Shown piece by piece: positions 60,199-64,000 of a DNA stretch of 64,000 nucleotides; position 1 is the first letter of the stretch, and each line of letters begins with the position of its first letter. The notes below the pieces were generated by a model. That model was given only the letters and a program-made list of their open reading frames with translations, was not told where the DNA came from and did not search any database. The translations under genes and the position numbers were made by a program. Source of the stretch: Flavobacterium aquidurense (GTDB lineage: Bacteria > Bacteroidota > Bacteroidia > Flavobacteriales > Flavobacteriaceae); the NCBI GenBank assembly GCA_900107365.1, contig FNPS01000002.1:372001-436000 (forward strand), given 5' to 3'.

Positions 60199-60750
60199 TT
60201 ATTTGTAAAGCCATTTTCTAATTAACCTTGTATAATTAGGCATTAGCAAATAAACCATTATAAAAACTACAACACCGGAGATAAAAAATGAATTAATAAA
60301 TCTGTTTTCCGGAAGATTTAAAATTTTTAAAATGGGAAGCACTAACAAAGGGATAAGAATGGATAACGGATAAATAGCCGACCACGTAACCAAATATTGT
60401 TTCCAGCGAGCGGGAACTTTTGGTTTTTCACCTTCATTTGCAAAAAGAAAATCTAAGCCCGATTTAATGCGATATTGATCCTCTTTAGACAATAGCGGTT
60501 GTGCTTTTATAATTAGATTTTTTCTTTCATTTGACTCCATCCATTTTGTAAGGTTTTCAACGGTGTCAAATCGTATGATCACCGTATAATCAAAAGTCAA
60601 ATTCGGAATAGGGCGAATTATTTGGTAATCAATATTACCAGTAAAACTTCTGCAAATTGGGCCAATCTCATTTAGCCAATTTTCATATTGATTTTGTTTT
60701 CCCTCTATGACATAATGATTTATTACTACTGTTGCCCCTTGATCTTCCAT
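60199..60750 (-). CDS. Antibiotic biosynthesis monooxygenase (ABM) domain protein with membrane anchor
   Basis: The 183-residue protein has an N-terminal ABM dimeric alpha-beta barrel (about 5-95: VVINHYVIEGKQNQYENWLNEI, FTGNIDYQIIRP, YTVIIRFDTVENLTKWMES). A linker and two membrane helices follow (about 118-140, VTWSAIYPLSILIPLLVLPIL; and about 150-172, FINSFFISGVVVFIMVYLL). This ABM-plus-two-helix form is a known variant of unknown role. The soluble part should lie in the cytoplasm. It stands alone on the minus strand between two unrelated genes. Confidence 0.8.
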   Translation of the reverse strand: MEDQGATVVINHYVIEGKQNQYENWLNEIGPICRSFTGNIDYQIIRPIPNLTFDYTVIIRFDTVENLTKWMESNERKNLIIKAQPLLSKEDQYRIKSGLDFLFANEGEKPKVPARWKQYLVTWSAIYPLSILIPLLVLPILKILNLPENRFINSFFISGVVVFIMVYLLMPNYTRLIRKWLYK

Positions 60751-60828
60751 AAAAAGTATGTATTTGATTTGTGTGTTTTCGTTAAGTTAAGACCTAGCGT
60801 TCTTATCGTAGCTGTTATCACTAGTATT

Positions 60829-61755
60829 TTATTCATCTTCGTTCAGTAGTTTTAATAAATCTTTAGGCATACTAATCAATAAGCCTTTTTCCGATTGTTC
60901 AGTTGGAAAAATTTGAATTTCATCATTATGATACCAATAGAAATTTGTTGTTATATTTCCTGGGTCTTCATTGTAAAACTGTTCAATTGTCGGGTCGAGA
61001 ATTTCTATAAGTGCTAATAATTCTCCATTTTCAATTGGATGTGCATATGCAGTTCCCTTTGTGGGAATCGCTATTAATGTTCCAAATTTTCCAATGGAAT
61101 AATCTGCTCTGTTTTCTAAATCAAGCATTAATGAAGCCGAGAAGTCACCACTAAAGAATATAAAGACGGTATATTTTTCGCCAAATTTATACTCTTTTAC
61201 CTCAACTTTATTTTCAGGCAAGTTTTCAATTGCAATTTCAAATAATTCATGTTCCAATTTTTCCCATTCTATTATTTCATCTTTTCTGATATAGTGAAAT
61301 TGTTCTTCAAATTCAAGTATTAAAAATGTATTAGTCTTAGGGAAGTCAACTCTATGAACATAATTTTCCACATGATCACCAAGATTGAATGTGTCTTCTT
61401 TTAATAAAACTCTTAAAAACTGACTTGCATATTCAAAATCTTTGTACAGATAATTTAATGCTGATCGATTGGGTTTTAACTTGTCAAAATGTTCGTAAAC
61501 TAACTGGCTCCAAATTGTTTTTTCATAACTTGCTAATACACGAACCAAATTGTCCAAATAACGATGTTGTTCCTCTCCCTCAATGTCTGTGACAATTTCA
61601 CCCTCATCAATTTTTGAAATAATTAATCCGTTATCTTGATGGTATTTTATACAGATTTCTAAAATTTCATTGTATTCATCTTTAGTGATAATTCCATTAT
61701 ACATTTCAGGAAGTTGGTACTTCTTTTGTTTTTTGAAAATGTCAAATAATCCCAT
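60829..61755 (-). CDS. Hypothetical protein, possibly DUF1444-like
   Basis: The protein has about 308 residues from ATG 61755 (MGLFDIFKKQKKYQLPEMYN); the frame runs on to 61791. It is acidic and soluble. A central part (FHYIRKDEIIEWEKLEHELFEIAIENL, then YTVFIFFSGDFSASLMLDLENRADYSIGKFGTLIAIPTKG) resembles the DUF1444/YtpQ pattern, in which a predicted W-x-x-x-E-x-E-L-F-x-x-A-x-E-N-L helix precedes a strand pair ending in a valine- or isoleucine-rich P-x-x strand. The resemblance is from memory and weak. No catalytic motif is visible. Other possibilities include an immunity-type protein. Confidence 0.5.
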   Translation of the reverse strand: MGLFDIFKKQKKYQLPEMYNGIITKDEYNEILEICIKYHQDNGLIISKIDEGEIVTDIEGEEQHRYLDNLVRVLASYEKTIWSQLVYEHFDKLKPNRSALNYLYKDFEYASQFLRVLLKEDTFNLGDHVENYVHRVDFPKTNTFLILEFEEQFHYIRKDEIIEWEKLEHELFEIAIENLPENKVEVKEYKFGEKYTVFIFFSGDFSASLMLDLENRADYSIGKFGTLIAIPTKGTAYAHPIENGELLALIEILDPTIEQFYNEDPGNITTNFYWYHNDEIQIFPTEQSEKGLLISMPKDLLKLLNEDE

Positions 61756-61838
61756 TAAATTCTGTTTGTGAGTTTTTTTTAAAAAATGCATTATGTAAAT
61801 CTGCCAAATTATCCTAAATAAAAACCAAATTCCTATTA

Positions 61839-61878
61839 AGCCACTTTCTCAAATCCGTTGTAGTAGTTGGTCGTGGCT
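61839..61878. repeat. Hairpin between two minus-strand genes
   Basis: AGCCAC (61839-61844) and GTGGCT (61873-61878) pair around a 28-nt loop. The T-rich side faces the plus strand (CTTTTTTTATTT), where no gene ends, so a terminator role for its minus-strand neighbour is unclear. It may be an intergenic repeat fragment. Confidence 0.3.
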
Positions 61879-61884
61879 CTTTTT

Positions 61885-62379
61885 TTATTTAGGTTTAGTA
61901 TATTCTATCTGCACGCTATTTCCATACATTTTATAAATTTGATAAATTGCAAATACTAAACCTATTACTAAAATAAAACTGTTTTGGATTCCAACAAGAA
62001 AAGAAATGATAATAATTATTATAAAAATAAATATTGACGGAATTATTTTCTGAATTCTGGTTAAATCTTTTTCCGTTTTCTCTAAAATCAAAAAAGGTTC
62101 AATCCCTGAAACAAACCTCAACATCATGTTATTGCTAAAGAAAATTAATCGAAATGATTTTAATTTGGTTTCAAGTTGTACGTGTTCGTCTAAACTATTA
62201 AAATTAATTTTCAATATTCCTTCAACCTTTATTTCAATCAGATTCTTATCTGAATACCTTTCATTTTTAAAATGCTCCATAGAAAAGTATTTTTTCTGCG
62301 ATAAATAAATGTGATTTTTTATAATCAAAAGGGTCTCATAATTTTCTAGAAAAAAGATATCATCTAATTCAAAACTCAT
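61885..62379 (-). CDS. Hypothetical protein with two C-terminal membrane helices
   Basis: The 164-residue protein (from ATG 62379, MSFELDDIFFLENYETLLI; an upstream ATG at 62409 is possible) has a cytoplasmic domain rich in strands (IEIKVEGILKINFNSLDEHVQLETKLKSFRLIFF). Two adjacent hydrophobic helices follow (IIPSIFIFIIIIIISFLVGI and FILVIGLVFAIYQIY) with a short tail. It has no family I know. The layout resembles small membrane-bound regulators or PH-like-domain proteins, but nothing proves it. It lies in a run of unlinked minus-strand genes. Confidence 0.5.
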   Translation of the reverse strand: MSFELDDIFFLENYETLLIIKNHIYLSQKKYFSMEHFKNERYSDKNLIEIKVEGILKINFNSLDEHVQLETKLKSFRLIFFSNNMMLRFVSGIEPFLILEKTEKDLTRIQKIIPSIFIFIIIIIISFLVGIQNSFILVIGLVFAIYQIYKMYGNSVQIEYTKPK

Positions 62380-62470
62380 GCTTTCTAATTGATTTATGCG
62401 TAGCACCAATATTCTGGTACGATAGCGTATTTGGAAACTAAATTAAGCTTATTATTTGGCTTCCATAGCT

Positions 62471-62992
62471 TTATATTGTCAATCTAAATCGAATAAGATT
62501 TGGATTATCTTCAACTTTATCATCCAATTTCTTAAAATTTAATTTTTGAAGAAGTTTAGTTGAGCTTTGATTGTCTTTATGTGTTAGTGCCTCTATCGTT
62601 TCTATTTCAAGTGTTTTACTGGCAAATGCAATAACCTTCTTCGCTGCTTCGGCCATAATTCCCTGACCTTGATATTCAGGAAGAAGCTCATATCCAATTT
62701 CACATTTCTTTAAATCACTTGAGAAATCAAACAAACAAATTGTACCCATTAGTTTGTCTTCGCCTGTCTTTGTAATTGCCCAATAAAAAAGTTCTTCGCT
62801 TTCATGATCAATTATATTGTTAATGAAATTTAAGGCATCTTCTACTGATTTGCTTGGCTTTCTGTCAAGAAATTTATTTATTTCTGTGTTCGAGCGTAAT
62901 TGCAATATTGCTGCGGCATCCTTTTTTGAAAGTTTCCTAAGGGTGAGCCTTTCAGAAGTTAATATTCGGGAAGTTTGCAGGTTGCCGTTCAT
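62471..62992 (-). CDS. GNAT-family N-acetyltransferase (RimJ/RimL-like)
   Basis: The 173-residue protein is one GNAT domain: SERLTLRKLSKKDAAAILQLRSN, YWAITKTGEDKLMGTICLFDF, then the acetyl-CoA-binding motif EIGYELLPEYQGQGIMAEAAKKVIAFA with Q-G-Q-G, and ALTHKDNQSSTKLLQKLNFKKLD. This order is that of the RimJ/RimL group that acetylates ribosomal proteins, amino acids or drugs. The substrate cannot be named. It is monocistronic on the minus strand. Confidence 0.9.
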   Translation of the reverse strand: MNGNLQTSRILTSERLTLRKLSKKDAAAILQLRSNTEINKFLDRKPSKSVEDALNFINNIIDHESEELFYWAITKTGEDKLMGTICLFDFSSDLKKCEIGYELLPEYQGQGIMAEAAKKVIAFASKTLEIETIEALTHKDNQSSTKLLQKLNFKKLDDKVEDNPNLIRFRLTI

Positions 62993-63095
62993 TTTTTGTT
63001 TTTTCAGGATGTTTCTTTGCGCAACAGCTCAAAATCAACTTTCTATTAAGTCAAATACCCAAATGTCTAGTATCTGGTTGTAATATTTTTTTTCA

Positions 63096-63977
63096 TTAAT
63101 ATATAAAAGTCGTCTTTGGCATTTTGGTTTCAAAGTCCAAAATTATTTTTTTATCAATTTTGTTACCATCTATTGTAATTGATTTTAGTCGCTTCATTTT
63201 AAGCAAATTATCAGGAAGTTTAGTCAATTCGTTTTCGTATAAATTTAACTCTTCCAAATTATTAAGTAATGAAATTTCACTTGGAAGTTCTTTGATATGA
63301 TTAACGCTTAAATGGATAGTTTTGAGTTTTTCACATTTGGAAAGCTCTAAAATGATGCTTTTAGTATCAATTTTATCCTGTCTAATATATCCAAACGTTT
63401 CTAAATTAGATAGTTTATCAAATTCTATATTTAAATTTTTAATTTGATTATTACCTAAATTTAGTTGTCTAAGATTTTTAAATCGATGAACCTTCGATAA
63501 ATTGTTTGTAAAGTCAAATTCAAACATACTTGTTAAGTCGAGTTCTTCGATGTTTACATTATTTTCATAAAATGCCTCCGGAAAAGTTCTAATGTCATTC
63601 CACCAAATATCTAGCGTTTTAAGTTTTCTAAGTTTAGTAATTTCAATTGGAAATATTTTAAAATTATTCATTCCAATATTTAAAATTTGGAGGTTTTGCA
63701 GTTCTTCTAAATTATTTAGTTCTGTTAAATTATTTACAGAAAGATTTAATTCTTGTAGATTAGACAATTTGAAGATTATTCTTGGGATTTTATTCAAATC
63801 GTTTTCTGATAAATCAACACGATAAACCAGTTCCAGATTTTTTGGCAAACTATCTAAATTTTTATATATTTTTTTATTTTGTAATTCACTTAACGGCATT
63901 ATTTTTTCTTCTTGCTTTTTGTTACAAGAAGTGAGTATAGTTAGAAATAAAAATATTGTCGCTATTTGATTTTTCAT
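63096..63977 (-). CDS. Leucine-rich-repeat lipoprotein
   Basis: The 293-residue precursor has a lipobox (LTILTSCNKK, Cys18) and then about nine leucine-rich repeats with the bacterial LxxLxLxxNxL pattern, for example LQELNLSVNNLTEL, LQILNIGMNNF, LKTLDIWWNDI, LRQLNLGNNQIKNL, LEELNLYENELTKLP and LKSITIDGNKI. LRR lipoproteins of this kind act in envelope or protein-protein contact; no ligand is known. The start at 63977 lies 23 bp from the window edge, so the promoter is outside or cut. Confidence 0.82.
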   Translation of the reverse strand: MKNQIATIFLFLTILTSCNKKQEEKIMPLSELQNKKIYKNLDSLPKNLELVYRVDLSENDLNKIPRIIFKLSNLQELNLSVNNLTELNNLEELQNLQILNIGMNNFKIFPIEITKLRKLKTLDIWWNDIRTFPEAFYENNVNIEELDLTSMFEFDFTNNLSKVHRFKNLRQLNLGNNQIKNLNIEFDKLSNLETFGYIRQDKIDTKSIILELSKCEKLKTIHLSVNHIKELPSEISLLNNLEELNLYENELTKLPDNLLKMKRLKSITIDGNKIDKKIILDFETKMPKTTFIY

Positions 63978-64000
63978 AAAATAACCACCAACTTATTTAT

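Noticed and set aside
1..64000. tRNA, rRNA, riboswitch or phage/integrase signatures
   Set aside because: None could be recognised on either strand by eye; a covariance-model search would be needed to exclude small RNAs.

Overview
The window looks like a chromosomal segment of a Flavobacterium-type Bacteroidota. It is AT-rich. It encodes a SusC/SusD pair and many proteins with flavobacterial signal peptides (cleavage after A-Q) or lipoboxes. Several upstream regions carry the Bacteroidetes -7 promoter box TAnnTTTG in place of a sigma70 -10 box, with few Shine-Dalgarno sequences. I see no rRNA, tRNA, CRISPR array, phage genes or intact insertion sequence.

Region 1 (1-15.4 kb) handles dicarboxylates, amino acids and stress. 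On the minus strand a DcaP-like porin, an aspartase with a signal peptide, a type II asparaginase and an edge-truncated OprP-type porin form a compact cluster. The parts suggest that asparagine becomes aspartate and then fumarate in the periplasm. A second set on the plus strand (OprP-type porin, DASS carboxylate transporter, ZIP metal transporter) could bring such acids in. Between them lie an orphan wHTH/TPR regulator, a Tat-type dienelactone hydrolase with an SRPBCC partner, and two lipoproteins, one frameshifted in a T10 run. Flavohaemoglobin Hmp with an FNR-like operator and an L,D-transpeptidase follow.

Region 2 (15.6-19.8 kb) holds a lone receiver protein and a soluble histidine kinase with about seven PAS domains.

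Region 3 (19.9-49.5 kb) is a glucuronoxylan utilisation locus. It contains an acetylesterase, SusD, SusC, transaldolase, xylA, xylB, a GntR-type XylR, GH43, a GPH-family sugar symporter, GH10 xylanase, GH115 and GH67 alpha-glucuronidases, mannonate dehydratase, an SDR mannonate/fructuronate reductase, a LacI regulator and a divergent GH3 xylosidase. Xylan would be cut outside, imported by SusCD, trimmed and de-glucuronidated in the periplasm, carried across the inner membrane, and fed through XylAB and the pentose phosphate pathway. Glucuronate would go through UxuA and the SDR; uronate isomerase is not in the window. A palindrome of the form CAAnCGnTTG recurs before susC, the symporter, GH67 and GH3, which points to one LacI regulon. 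Palindromic repeat clusters, including an array of about 195 bp units, interrupt the locus.

Region 4 (49.6-64 kb) is more accessory. It has a large L,D-transpeptidase, a 25-unit heptanucleotide satellite, a small proline-tailed lipoprotein with a TPR kinase/response-regulator pair, a cluster of unknown small proteins, a GH1 glycosidase, and a minus-strand run of YjbR, ABM, GNAT, unknown and leucine-rich-repeat genes.
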